DNA from: Roseobacter sp. MED193
GTDB lineage: Bacteria; Pseudomonadota; Alphaproteobacteria; Rhodobacterales; Rhodobacteraceae
Assembly (NCBI RefSeq): GCF_000152965.1
Contig: NZ_AANB01000013.1
Location: 1 to 64,000, forward strand
Length of the DNA stretch: 64,000 bases
Direction of reading: 5' to 3'
Shown: one piece after another, positions 51,760-59,895 of the stretch
How the letters are laid out: the number at the start of each line of letters is the position of its first letter
Numbering within the stretch: the first letter of the stretch is position 1
The notes under the pieces: model-generated
The model's database searches: none
Told to the model about the DNA's origin: nothing
What the model saw: only the letters and a program-made list of their open reading frames with translations
Made by a program: the position numbers and the translations under genes

Positions 51760-53476
51760 CCTTTAATTGGGCTCTGCCTCAATCTGTGTGGCGGAACGGT
51801 AGCATTCTCGCCCGCAACAATTCTGGACCGGCTCGGCCGTACATGGCGCGCTTGAGGGTTTTCAGGCGGTTGATCTGACCTTCCGCCTGGCCGTTGTTAC
51901 AGGGCATCTCGATCGCCTTTTTGACCACATTGAAGTCCCGGTTCAAGGTGCGGGCGAAGCGCACAATGGGCGTCAGGCCGGTTTCGATGGCGTCGTCGAT
52001 CCATGCAGGGAGCGGACCCGCTTGGCGGCCACGCATGATACCGTTGAAACGCATGGCGAGGCTGCGCATCGTTGTGAAGGCGGGAGAACCGGCTTTGAGC
52101 GTGTCGACTTTCCGCGCCTGATCCGAGGTGAGCTTTCCGCTGGGTTTGATGCACAGCGCGGCCGCAATGACCGGAGAGATCGCATGCCCCGTTTCCGGGC
52201 CCCGGACCGGCTCCAGGATCTGGTGCTCCACGGCGGGGCCCTTCGTTTGCTTTTCGGCTCTGCGCCCGCCCGCCAGCAGCCGCTTTTAATGCGACTGACT
52301 CCCCTCGTAACCACGCTCTTGGATCATACGGTACAGGGCGCTGCCTGTTCGAATGCCGTCCTTCCAGCTTTGGCTCAGGAATTCTTCAAAGTACCACGGC
52401 GAAGTCGGTTTCAAAGCGGCCTGTTTGCGGTCCGGTGGCGTCTCGAACTGCAGCCATTTCGCGATGCTGCGGCGCGGGAACCCTGTTCGTCGCCCGATCT
52501 CGCTACAGTTAAGCCCCTGATTTCGGAGCGCATGGATGGTGGTGAAAATCTCTTCCCGAGATGTCCTGTGCGCAAGGCGTGACTTCAGAAGGCTGCCGGC
52601 TGCGGTGATATTGTCGGCGTCGGCCAGCAGCGCTCTGCCGGTCTCAGGGCCGTGGAGGTTCATTTGCTCCTCAATGGCCTGCCGCAGGTTTTGCACGATA
52701 TGGAACCGATCAGCGACCTGCTTCGCCTGCGGTGCCCCTTGCCGTGCAGTCTAGGCGTAGAGACCACACCGATCTCTGCTAATCACTTTCACCTCGGGGT
52801 GTCGCTTGAGCCAGTTGGTGCAGGTGACGACATCTCGATCCTCAAGAATGTCGATCACCACGCGACGCTCCAGATCCACAATGATCGTGCCGTAGGTTTG
52901 CGACTTCCGCCAGCTCCAGTCGTCAATCCCGATGACCGTCGGCGGCTTGGCGGTGCCCTGAGCACGCTTTTTCAACTGCCTGAGCACCGTGTAATCGCTG
53001 ACCCCAAGGCCCAAACGGTGCAAGAGCCGTTCGGCAGGCCGTCCGCCGGTTGCATGCCCAAGATGACTGACAATCTCCCCGACACGCGAAGTGCTACGTG
53101 CAAACGGATGCGCAATCGAGGTGAGTTGGTCTGCGAAAGTCCGGCGTGGGCAAGCGGGTGCCAAACATCGCCAACGGCAAATCGCGAGATCAACCGTTAC
53201 CTCCTCTCCATGGGCGGGATAATCCTGCAACCGCCGACGCCGCCAGCCGTGACGTCGGCGTGAATGCAATCCACAGTCTGGGCAGATGCCGCTTGGTGTC
53301 AGACTGCCCGATACGATCCACCCGCCGAAATCACTTCGCTCAACGCATTGAACCGAAACTTCGGCCCCGGGCGACCAGTGCTTCTTCGAGCTCACAACCA
53401 TCCCTCCTGAATTTTCCTGTTTCAGGATAGTTGCGCCACACAAAGTGAGGCAGAGCCCAATTAAGGGCTACGCGAC
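51751..53476. mobile_element. ISL3-family insertion sequence, inactive
   Basis: Terminal inverted repeats match closely: GGGCTCTGCCTCA then TGTGTGGCG at both ends (core 51769 and 53458). Similarity extends outward through GTCGCGTAGCC to 51751 and 53476. Flanking bases outside these ends show no direct repeat, so the two flanks were not originally contiguous. The transposase is broken. Confidence 0.85.
51779..53443 (-). pseudogene. ISL3-family transposase with two in-frame stops
   Basis: The reading frame continues for 554 codons but is interrupted by TAG after SRDRCGLYA (about 52751) and TAA after EGSQSH (about 52286). Both could arise from single substitutions (GAG to TAG, TTA to TAA). The N-terminus has a zinc ribbon (GICPDCGLHS, RCLAPACPRR). 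The catalytic core has VIGIDDWSWRK, and the C-terminus NNGQAEGQINRLKTLKRAMY. The element cannot move by itself. Confidence 0.88.
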
Positions 53477-53796
53477 GCCAGCGCATCGGCGGGCAGATTG
53501 GGGTTGCGCGCCTTGCCGTCAGGCTGGTCAGAGACCGCCTCTGCCCGAGCCTGAGCCATTTCTGCCTCTGTGCGATGACGGATAAAGACAGGTTTTCCGC
53601 GCCAGTTGACGGTCAATTGCGTTCCAGGCGCGAGATCGGAAATGTCGACAGTGATCTGTGCCAAGGCGCGGACATCGGCGGAAGGGTTCATCTGGTTCAC
53701 CAGTGGCCAGAGCGCGGCCCCTGCGGCCACGACCCCCGCCCCGGCCGTTGCGTAATACAGGAAATCCCTGCGCGCGGTATCCTCTGACGCTTCCAT
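53461..53796 (-). pseudogene. petA: Truncated Rieske iron-sulphur protein of cytochrome bc1
   Basis: The 111-residue frame starts [20 protein letters not shown], the twin-arginine-like anchor of PetA. It continues through [20 protein letters not shown] and [20 protein letters not shown] to [10 protein letters not shown]. There the ISL3 end supplies SRSP and a stop. The 2Fe-2S-binding domain (CTHLGC and CPCHGS boxes) is missing, so it cannot function. Confidence 0.85.
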
Positions 53797-53902
53797 CACG
53801 GGACATGTGTCCATGTCTCCCGCGCGGGAAGGTCAACACGCGAGATGTAACGTTTTGTCAGTGCACCTCTCTACGGATCAACAAACAAGCCGTGTCGGCG
53901 CG

Positions 53903-54427
53903 TCAATGGTGCGGGGCTGCGCCTTTTGCCATCATGAGGTGGTGCTCCTGGTGATGCGCCCCGATGGTCATCAGGCCAAAGAAACCAAGTCCCTGAATCT
54001 GAGCGGCATCGCCATCGACACTGAGCGCCACGCCATCTTCGAGTTCCTCCGTGACAACGTCCCAGCCGGTTTCAGCCGCAAGAAAGGGCGCATGGGCGGG
54101 CACCATGGCGCGGATGGCTTCGAGAACACGGGGGGTGCCCCGAATCTCGAACCGGGCCCCTTCCGGCCGCAGGGTGCGGGTGACCACGGCCTCTTGGGTC
54201 AGAAGGTCCATATCGACCAGATGGCGGCGCAATCCGTCGATATCGACCCGCTCCCAATCTGTCTCGGGATCGGCCTGCAGGATCGCAACGATCTCCGCCA
54301 GGGCGGCAAAGGCCGATTGCCCGGTTTCCTGCGGTCCACCCATGTCATGGCCAGTCGCGGAATGGGCGTGCTGAGCGGCCACGGGTGCGGCCATCACTAT
54401 GGCAAGGACGAAGGGAATGAGACGCAT
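53903..54427 (-). CDS. His-rich periplasmic protein, unknown
   Basis: The 174-residue protein has a signal peptide (MRLIPFVLAIVMAAPVAAQH) followed by HAHSATGHDMGG. It ends with GAHHQEHHLMMAKGAAPHH. His and Met clusters at both ends suggest copper or other metal binding. The middle is helical and regular (ALAEIVAILQADPETDWERV). It is divergent from the Crp-type gene, with 27 bases between the two starts. The family is not recognised. Confidence 0.7.
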   Translation of the reverse strand: MRLIPFVLAIVMAAPVAAQHAHSATGHDMGGPQETGQSAFAALAEIVAILQADPETDWERVDIDGLRRHLVDMDLLTQEAVVTRTLRPEGARFEIRGTPRVLEAIRAMVPAHAPFLAAETGWDVVTEELEDGVALSVDGDAAQIQGLGFFGLMTIGAHHQEHHLMMAKGAAPHH

Positions 54428-54454
54428 GGACGGATCCTTCAATGGGGTGATGTC

Positions 54455-55069
54455 ATGTTTACGCTAGCAGGGGCGGATGCATCGCAATATGATTTCAATC
54501 ATATGTTGCCAGGCCCCTATGATCTTATCCCGAGCTCAGCCCTGCGCCCACTCTCCGGCGCGGTTGGCGATGTGGTGTTTCATCAAGGTGGATCCACCCA
54601 TGGTCTCTATGTCGTGCAAACCGGACGCGTGCATCTCGAGCGGGTCGGCCCAGATGGCGAGCGGTTCATCATTCACCGTGCCCAAGCCGGAACAAGCTTT
54701 GCCGAAGCTTCGGTGTTTTCAGAGGTCTATCATTGCGATGCGGTCTGTGTTGAGGCCGGAGCGCTGATCCGGATCGACAAGGCTGCCGTCTTGGCCGCCT
54801 TTGCCGACCCGGCATTTGCCCGCGCCTATGGCCGTCAGGCCGCTCAACAGATACAGGCGCAGCGACAGATGCTCGAGATCGTCGGAATTCGGCTTGCAGA
54901 AGACCGGGTGATGGCGGGTCTGGTCGCGGGCCTGCTCGAAGGCTCCGTGGTCGAGTTCGCCGCCCGGTTACAGCTGAGCCATGAGGCGACCTACAGGGCG
55001 CTGCGAAAGCTTGTGCAGGACGGGCGGGTCAAAAACCCCGCCCGCGGGATTTATCACCTGCGCCCATGA
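54455..55069 (+). CDS. Crp/Fnr-family transcriptional regulator
   Basis: The 204-residue protein has a cyclic-nucleotide-binding-fold domain (GDVVFHQGGSTHGLYVVQTG, GTSFAEASVFSEVYHCDAV) and a C-terminal HTH (VEFAARLQLSHEATYRALRKLVQDG). There is no N-terminal cysteine cluster as in FNR. ATG 54455 has GGGGTG upstream; the open frame extends further but through the divergent gene. Its likely targets are the divergent gene and itself. Confidence 0.87.
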   Translation: MFTLAGADASQYDFNHMLPGPYDLIPSSALRPLSGAVGDVVFHQGGSTHGLYVVQTGRVHLERVGPDGERFIIHRAQAGTSFAEASVFSEVYHCDAVCVEAGALIRIDKAAVLAAFADPAFARAYGRQAAQQIQAQRQMLEIVGIRLAEDRVMAGLVAGLLEGSVVEFAARLQLSHEATYRALRKLVQDGRVKNPARGIYHLRP

Positions 55070-55074
55070 CCCGA

Positions 55075-55527
55075 TCAGCTGTGGCTCGCGAAGACCGAGG
55101 TCACCCCGTCGGAGCCGACAAGCAAGGTATCAAAAGTGTCACCAGCCCCGGGACCGCCCATGCCGGGCGAACTCATCGGCATGCCGGGAACCGTCAACCC
55201 GCGCGCCACCGGTTGTTCTGCCAGCAGCCGCGTGATGTCCGCGGCAGGCACGTGGCCCTCGATAAAATAGTCACTTATGATCGCCGTGTGACATCCAGCA
55301 AGTTCCGGAGCGATTTGTAGCCGGTCTTTGAACGCATAAAGCGCATCCTGATCGACATCCTGCGCCTCGACCGTGAAGCCCGCTTGCCGGACATGATCGA
55401 CCCAGGCGGTACAGCACCCGCAGGTGGGGGTTTTCAGGACTTTAATGACCGGTTCTGTGTTGGCCAGTGCTCGCAGGGGGAGTGTGGCAGCCGCTCCGGC
55501 CAGCAAAAATGTGCGTCTTTTCATCAT
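55075..55527 (-). CDS. DUF411 metal-binding protein (copy 2)
   Basis: The 150-residue protein starts MMKRRTFLLAGAAATLPLRA, a signal peptide. It has the DUF411 motifs KTPTCGCCTAW, GCHTAIISDYFIEGHVPA and GLTVPGMPMSSPGM. AAGGAA precedes the ATG. It is the last gene of the operon behind the CueR-type promoter, which supports a copper role. Confidence 0.92.
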   Translation of the reverse strand: MMKRRTFLLAGAAATLPLRALANTEPVIKVLKTPTCGCCTAWVDHVRQAGFTVEAQDVDQDALYAFKDRLQIAPELAGCHTAIISDYFIEGHVPAADITRLLAEQPVARGLTVPGMPMSSPGMGGPGAGDTFDTLLVGSDGVTSVFASHS

Positions 55528-56438
55528 GTGTTCCTTTTTGAAGTATCCGAGACCGTAGAACTGTGTGTTTGAGAGTCCAGAGGCTGTTCCTGCTCTGTCG
55601 GCGAGAGGGCGGGTGCATCCAGGGCGTGCCCGCTTGCCGGCCCGCGAAGGGGCTGGATCAACATCTTGTCGACCCAGAGGTCGCGCGTCGTGCGAAACTG
55701 CTCGATGCCGATCGTCATTCCCTCGTGGCCCTTCGCGGGCTGGGCAACGTAAGTACCCATGAGGCGGTCCCACCACGGCAGGTTGAAGCCGTAGTTTGAG
55801 TTGGTTTCGCGCGGATCGACAGAATGATGCACGCGGTGCATGTCGGGTGTGACGACGATCCATCTGAGCCACCGGTCGACTGGTCTCGGCAGGTTGATGT
55901 TGGCATGGTTGAAGAGTGCCGTGGCGTTGAGGATGATCTCGAACAACAAAACCGCGACGGCGGGCGGACCAAGCGCTGCGACCAAGCTTAGCTTGATCGC
56001 CATCGAGATAAGGATCTCAATCGGGTGAAAGCGCAATCCCGTTGTGGCGTCGAACTCGAGGTCCGCGTGGTGCATCCGGTGCAGACGCCACAACGTAGGG
56101 ACGGCATGGAACATGACGTGTTGCAAATAGATGGCCAGATCGAGAAGCAGCATGGACAGGACAACGGCCAACCAATACGGCGCGCCGATAGTGTTGAATA
56201 AACCCCAACCCCGCTCCTCGCCCATGACCGCCAGACCAACGGCCAGGATTGGGAAAGACAACCGCAGGATCGCCGTATCGATCACGACAAGAGCCAGATT
56301 GTTCGACCAACGGATGACACGCGGAATGTCACGCCGCCGACGCGGGGCGGCGAGTTCCCAAAGCGCCATGGCGGCCAGCACACTCAAAAACGCCGTCAGA
56401 CGAATCTCCGGCTCTGCGGCAAGTATCGTGTCCATCAC
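55524..56438 (-). CDS. Sterol desaturase/fatty-acid hydroxylase-family protein
   Basis: The 304-residue membrane protein carries the family's histidine boxes: LQHVMFHAVP, RLHRMHHADLEFD, NHANINL and DMHRVHHSVDP, which bind a di-iron centre. The probable role is lipid hydroxylation or desaturation. It overlaps the DUF411 gene by 4 nt. Its placement in a copper-type operon suggests membrane lipid adjustment. Confidence 0.9.
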   Translation of the reverse strand: MMDTILAAEPEIRLTAFLSVLAAMALWELAAPRRRRDIPRVIRWSNNLALVVIDTAILRLSFPILAVGLAVMGEERGWGLFNTIGAPYWLAVVLSMLLLDLAIYLQHVMFHAVPTLWRLHRMHHADLEFDATTGLRFHPIEILISMAIKLSLVAALGPPAVAVLLFEIILNATALFNHANINLPRPVDRWLRWIVVTPDMHRVHHSVDPRETNSNYGFNLPWWDRLMGTYVAQPAKGHEGMTIGIEQFRTTRDLWVDKMLIQPLRGPASGHALDAPALSPTEQEQPLDSQTHSSTVSDTSKRNT

Positions 56439-56441
56439 AGT

Positions 56442-57428
56442 CTATGGCCCTTCTGTGTTAGGGCTTGGGTGCGGATGCGCATCTCGCACATCAGTCTTTT
56501 CTTGCGCAGCCTTTGCAGCCGCTATCTGGACTATATCAACATCCAGCGCGTGGCGCTCGTCGAGACACGCGGTTTCGAGCTGCAGCGTGACCATGTGAAA
56601 CCCATACTGTTCCGTCAGCCGCCGATAGGCCCTGTTCAGCAAGTCCGCGGCCTCGGCGGGTGACTGATGGCGGATATGGGCGGAAAACGCATGTTTGCCG
56701 CTGGTCAGCGTCCAGGCATGCACATGGTGAACATCCAGAACCCCGTCCTGGCCGTTCAGGTCCGCCGTCACAGCATCGAGATCCGTTCCCTCGGGCGTGC
56801 CCTCCATGAGAATGTAGACCGCTTCCTTGATTACGCCCACAGAGGCCCAGAGGAGAACCACTCCGAACGCCATGCCGAGGATCGGGTCAATTGCCAGAAA
56901 GCCGGTGAACTCGATCACGAGAGCGGTGACGATGATCAGGAGGCTGCCGACAAAGGTCTGGATGATGTGCCAGAGCGCGCCACGGGCATTCAGATCGTCT
57001 TTGCTCGATTGCCACATCAGCGCCAGAGAGACCACTTCCGTGACCAGGCCCCCGAAGGCGACCCAAAGCATGGGGCCTGTGGCCAGGTGGATCGGATTTC
57101 CGAGCCGCATCGCGCCCATCCAGATCACGAGAATCGCCATGCCGAGAAGAAACCCGCCATTCACCAGCGCGCCGATGATCTCGGCGCGGTACCAGCCGAA
57201 ACTGCGCGCCGAATCCGCTGGACGGCGCGCAATCCGCTGCGCGGTGATGGCCACGAGAACGCCGCCAACCGCCGACAGGGTGTGAAACGCATCCGACAGG
57301 ACGGCAATCGAGCCAGTCCAGAGCCCGACGGCCAGTTCAATCACGAAGTAGACGCCGGTGAGCCAGGCCGAAATCACAAGGGCCTTGCCGGAGGTGGGCA
57401 TGTGCCCGGCGTGAGAATGATTGGCCAT
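56442..57428 (-). CDS. Cation diffusion facilitator
   Basis: The 328-residue protein starts MANHSHAGHMPTSGKALVIS. It has the CDF core VLSDAFHTLSAVGGVLVAIT and GALWHIIQTFVGSLLIIVTA, and a C-terminal domain (VLDVHHVHAWTLTSGKHAFS). In helices 2 and 5, HTLS and HIIQ replace the usual HxxxD pairs (HNFSD, HNLSD), so a different metal preference is possible. It is the third CDF in the window. Confidence 0.9.
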   Translation of the reverse strand: MANHSHAGHMPTSGKALVISAWLTGVYFVIELAVGLWTGSIAVLSDAFHTLSAVGGVLVAITAQRIARRPADSARSFGWYRAEIIGALVNGGFLLGMAILVIWMGAMRLGNPIHLATGPMLWVAFGGLVTEVVSLALMWQSSKDDLNARGALWHIIQTFVGSLLIIVTALVIEFTGFLAIDPILGMAFGVVLLWASVGVIKEAVYILMEGTPEGTDLDAVTADLNGQDGVLDVHHVHAWTLTSGKHAFSAHIRHQSPAEAADLLNRAYRRLTEQYGFHMVTLQLETACLDERHALDVDIVQIAAAKAAQEKTDVRDAHPHPSPNTEGP

Positions 57429-57435
57429 ATCAGCT

Positions 57436-58092
57436 CTACTCCCGTTGCGCGCCGGTCTTTCGCGTCGCGGCGAAGAGAACCGACAGGCCGGTAAAGCCAC
57501 CTAGCGCAAGCGCGGTCCATGTGGCGGTGCGGGCATCTCCGTTCATCGCCTGGCTGCCCATGTGAGCGAGCAAAAAACTCGCTGGAATAATCCCGGCCAA
57601 CGTGGCCAGCGCGAACCTCCAAAGATGCAGCTTGCTCAGACCTGCGGCGTAGCTGATCATATCGAAGGACAGAAACGGCAGTAGGCGACTGCCGAAGACT
57701 AGGAAGGTCAGAGTGTTCTGCGACCCAAACAGGCCCGCGTTTATCTTCTGACCGAGATGACGCTCAACGAAGGGACGACCCAGGCCGCGGGCCAGACCAA
57801 AGGCGGCAAGCGCACCGAGTTCCGCGCCAAGAACGACAAAGAGTGTCCCGAACGTGTGTCCATAAGCCGCTCCGGCGGCGAGTGCGATCGGCGCGGAGGG
57901 CAGGGGGCTTGCGACAATAGCGATTGTCATAAGCGCCACGATAACAATTGGTCCGGCAAGACCTGCCGCCTCGATCCAGCGGTCAATTTCCGCACGATCC
58001 GGCAGGCGAATGTCGACGCCAAGGACGTCGGGGAAGGCCAATGCGACGACTCCCATCAAGATCACCGCAAGAAGAAGAATGCGCATCATCAT
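57436..58092 (-). CDS. TVP38/TMEM64 (DedA-related) membrane protein
   Basis: The 218-residue protein has five or six helices and the SNARE-associated/VTT pattern: ASPLPSAPIALAAGAAYGHT, GAELGALAAFGLARGLGRPF and FGSRLLPFLSFDMISYAAGL. Family members are linked to lipid flipping. It lies between the CDF gene and the small membrane protein in one operon. Confidence 0.9.
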   Translation of the reverse strand: MMMRILLLAVILMGVVALAFPDVLGVDIRLPDRAEIDRWIEAAGLAGPIVIVALMTIAIVASPLPSAPIALAAGAAYGHTFGTLFVVLGAELGALAAFGLARGLGRPFVERHLGQKINAGLFGSQNTLTFLVFGSRLLPFLSFDMISYAAGLSKLHLWRFALATLAGIIPASFLLAHMGSQAMNGDARTATWTALALGGFTGLSVLFAATRKTGAQRE

Positions 58093-58095
58093 GGT

Positions 58096-58545
58096 TCAAA
58101 ACACGGCATAGAGCAGAACGAAGAATGCCGCTGCCAAAAGGTCAAAGGCCACGCAGAATGGAATATACCAGTTCGGAATCCGGGCGAGACGATAAGAATT
58201 GTGGTGTGACATGTCCCAAAGGGCGTGCAGGGCCAAGCCCAAGGGGAGGAAGGCCCAATGCCATATCAGCCCCAGGAAGGCTGCCGAGCCGAACAAAAGG
58301 GCCACGGCGAGCTCTGCCCAGAACACGCGCGCTCTGCCGTCCGCGGCGCCAAAGCCGATATAGGCACCGCCAATCAAAGCAAGCGTGATCGAAGCAAGAG
58401 CTATCGAGCTCTTTTCATCCAAAAACAAGTGAGCCGGCATTGAGAGCAAGACAATCAACACGCCAACCCATACGGGAAATTTCAAGATATCCCCGTGTCG
58501 ATGGTGCGATAAGTGATCGCCTGTCTTTTTGAAAATCTGTGCCAT
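58096..58545 (-). CDS. Small membrane protein (DUF6010-like)
   Basis: The 149-residue protein has a His-rich start (GDHLSHHRHGD) and four helices. Typical segments are YIGFGAADGRARVFWAELAV and LALHALWDMSHHNSY, which recall DUF6010. It is the first gene of the operon. The -10 of the CueR-type promoter ends 8 bp before the ATG, so the mRNA would be leaderless or nearly so. Confidence 0.7.
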   Translation of the reverse strand: MAQIFKKTGDHLSHHRHGDILKFPVWVGVLIVLLSMPAHLFLDEKSSIALASITLALIGGAYIGFGAADGRARVFWAELAVALLFGSAAFLGLIWHWAFLPLGLALHALWDMSHHNSYRLARIPNWYIPFCVAFDLLAAAFFVLLYAVF

Positions 58546-58552
58546 GGCTTGG

Positions 58553-58583
58553 TACCTAGGGATTCCAGCAACTGGAAGGTCAA
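58553..58583 (-). promoter_or_regulatory. CueR-type promoter/operator
   Basis: On the minus strand TTGACC, 19-bp spacer with CCAGTTGCTGG, then TAGGTA. The dyad CCTTCCAG/CTGGAATCC is close to CueR operators (ACCTTCC...GGAAGGT) and differs from the CTCTAG type of the other island. No CueR gene is in the window. Confidence 0.75.
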
Positions 58584-58706
58584 GGGTTATTCATCCACGC
58601 GCGCAACGCGGCGCTCACTCAACCGTTCCACGGGGAGGTCAAAGGACCGATATCAGGACGCATTTGACGCTGACGCCCGGTTCATGTCCGACGCGCGTGG
58701 CGATTT

Positions 58707-59144
58707 TCAGTCATCTTTCGCCTTCTGCCAGACTTGCTGGCAGGCTGAGTAAAGAAACGTCGCTGACCAGGTCAGCAACATGAAGCCCAAAAGCGATTGC
58801 AGCATCAGCAACAGTCGAAAGGGCCCGACCACCTCTATGGACGAATAGCCAAGGGTCGAGAACGAGATGCCCGTAACATAGAGAACATCCTGAAACATCG
58901 GCGGGTTGTTGCTGAACGATTGCGGCAGAACGCTTGCCACCACCATCGTGTTGAACACGGCGAGCGTCACAAGTTCCAATACGTGCAGCAACAGCAACGC
59001 GGAAAACGTCAGGATGATCCGAAAGCCGGAGCCATCCGACCGCTGCGGGGAAAACTTCAGAATGCCCGACAACGCATAATGATGGACAATTCCCATCAGG
59101 ATCGCCGCGCATATTCCGACAAACATGGCCATCAACTCGGTCAT
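58707..59144 (-). CDS. Ion-channel-like membrane protein
   Basis: The 145-residue protein has three or four membrane segments. The last part (VLYVTGISFSTLGYSSIEVV and LLLMLQSLLGFMLLTWSATF) has the pore layout of two-helix potassium channels. The filter reads TLGYSS instead of TVGYG, so ion selectivity is uncertain. It lies 160 bp upstream of the CueR-type operon, in the same direction, with its own promoter unknown. Confidence 0.8.
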   Translation of the reverse strand: MTELMAMFVGICAAILMGIVHHYALSGILKFSPQRSDGSGFRIILTFSALLLLHVLELVTLAVFNTMVVASVLPQSFSNNPPMFQDVLYVTGISFSTLGYSSIEVVGPFRLLLMLQSLLGFMLLTWSATFLYSACQQVWQKAKDD

Positions 59145-59233
59145 ACCCCCAAACCCGTCTTCCTATTCAAACAGGTCAATCTGACCATACATCAGGCTTT
59201 TTAGCACAACTGGACCGATTGATTCTTCACAGG

Positions 59234-59707
59234 TCAGGCCAACGCGGGGGGCAACCCGTTCAGGGCGACATCCACCGGAACGGTCGGCAAGTTCGATGCG
59301 ATCCAGCCAGGCCCTTCGCCTGATCCCAACATCCCTTCCGAGATATCGGCGTAGCCCGAATAACCAGCTTGTCTTAACGCTCGAAGCAGCGATGCGGAGC
59401 GTCCGCCAGTGGCGCAGATCAGTCCAACGGTGCGATCACCGCTCAGTTCCTTCGCCCTGAACAATCGGTCCGGAAAACCGGACGCGTGCATGCTTATCGG
59501 CCATACACCAGCACCTACGCCGGTTTCTTGCCACTCTTCGCGCGTTCTGACATCGATGATCCGCGCCGTATCCGATAGAAGCGCGTCAAAGGCATTCTCT
59601 GCCGACCAGACAGATCGGCTCTGCGCCAGCAGCGGTGACGCCGTGACGGTCAGCACCGTCATATGAGCACCCATAACGAAACGGCGCCGGTTCAAATCAA
59701 GAGCCAT
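59234..59707 (-). CDS. Exported rhodanese-domain protein
   Basis: The 157-residue protein starts MALDLNRRRFVMGAHMTVLT with a twin-arginine-like signal. The rhodanese domain has ARIIDVRTREEW and the active loop LICATGGRSASLLRAL (catalytic Cys). It probably handles sulphur in the periplasm. It is divergent from the OmpR-type regulator. An earlier ATG (59722) is possible. Confidence 0.87.
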   Translation of the reverse strand: MALDLNRRRFVMGAHMTVLTVTASPLLAQSRSVWSAENAFDALLSDTARIIDVRTREEWQETGVGAGVWPISMHASGFPDRLFRAKELSGDRTVGLICATGGRSASLLRALRQAGYSGYADISEGMLGSGEGPGWIASNLPTVPVDVALNGLPPALA

Positions 59708-59802
59708 ATTCGAAAACCTCATCCTTTGATCGGTTGCGATCCCAAAGGTCACATAACATGCCGGCGACGCTACCCGGGAGCACGACACGGTGCAGGCACA
59801 GA

Positions 59803-59841
59803 TTTGTATCCATCTGTAGCAAGGGAATGACCTGATACAAA
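59803..59841. promoter_or_regulatory. Inverted repeat between rhodanese and response-regulator genes
   Basis: TTTGTATC and GATACAAA lie 23 bp apart, and both arms extend as GATACAAATGGCTAC and its near mirror. Two facing 18-bp half-sites are what an OmpR-family dimer pair would bind, controlling both divergent units. Confidence 0.45.
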
Positions 59842-59895
59842 TGGCTACAATTCTGCCCATGAAACACGATGCAACGATGATTTAGGAAAGACACC

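Noticed and set aside
53807-54454. N-terminal extension of the Crp/Fnr-type protein
   Set aside because: It overlaps the opposite-strand His-rich gene, which has a convincing signal peptide. Crp proteins of about 200 residues need no extension.
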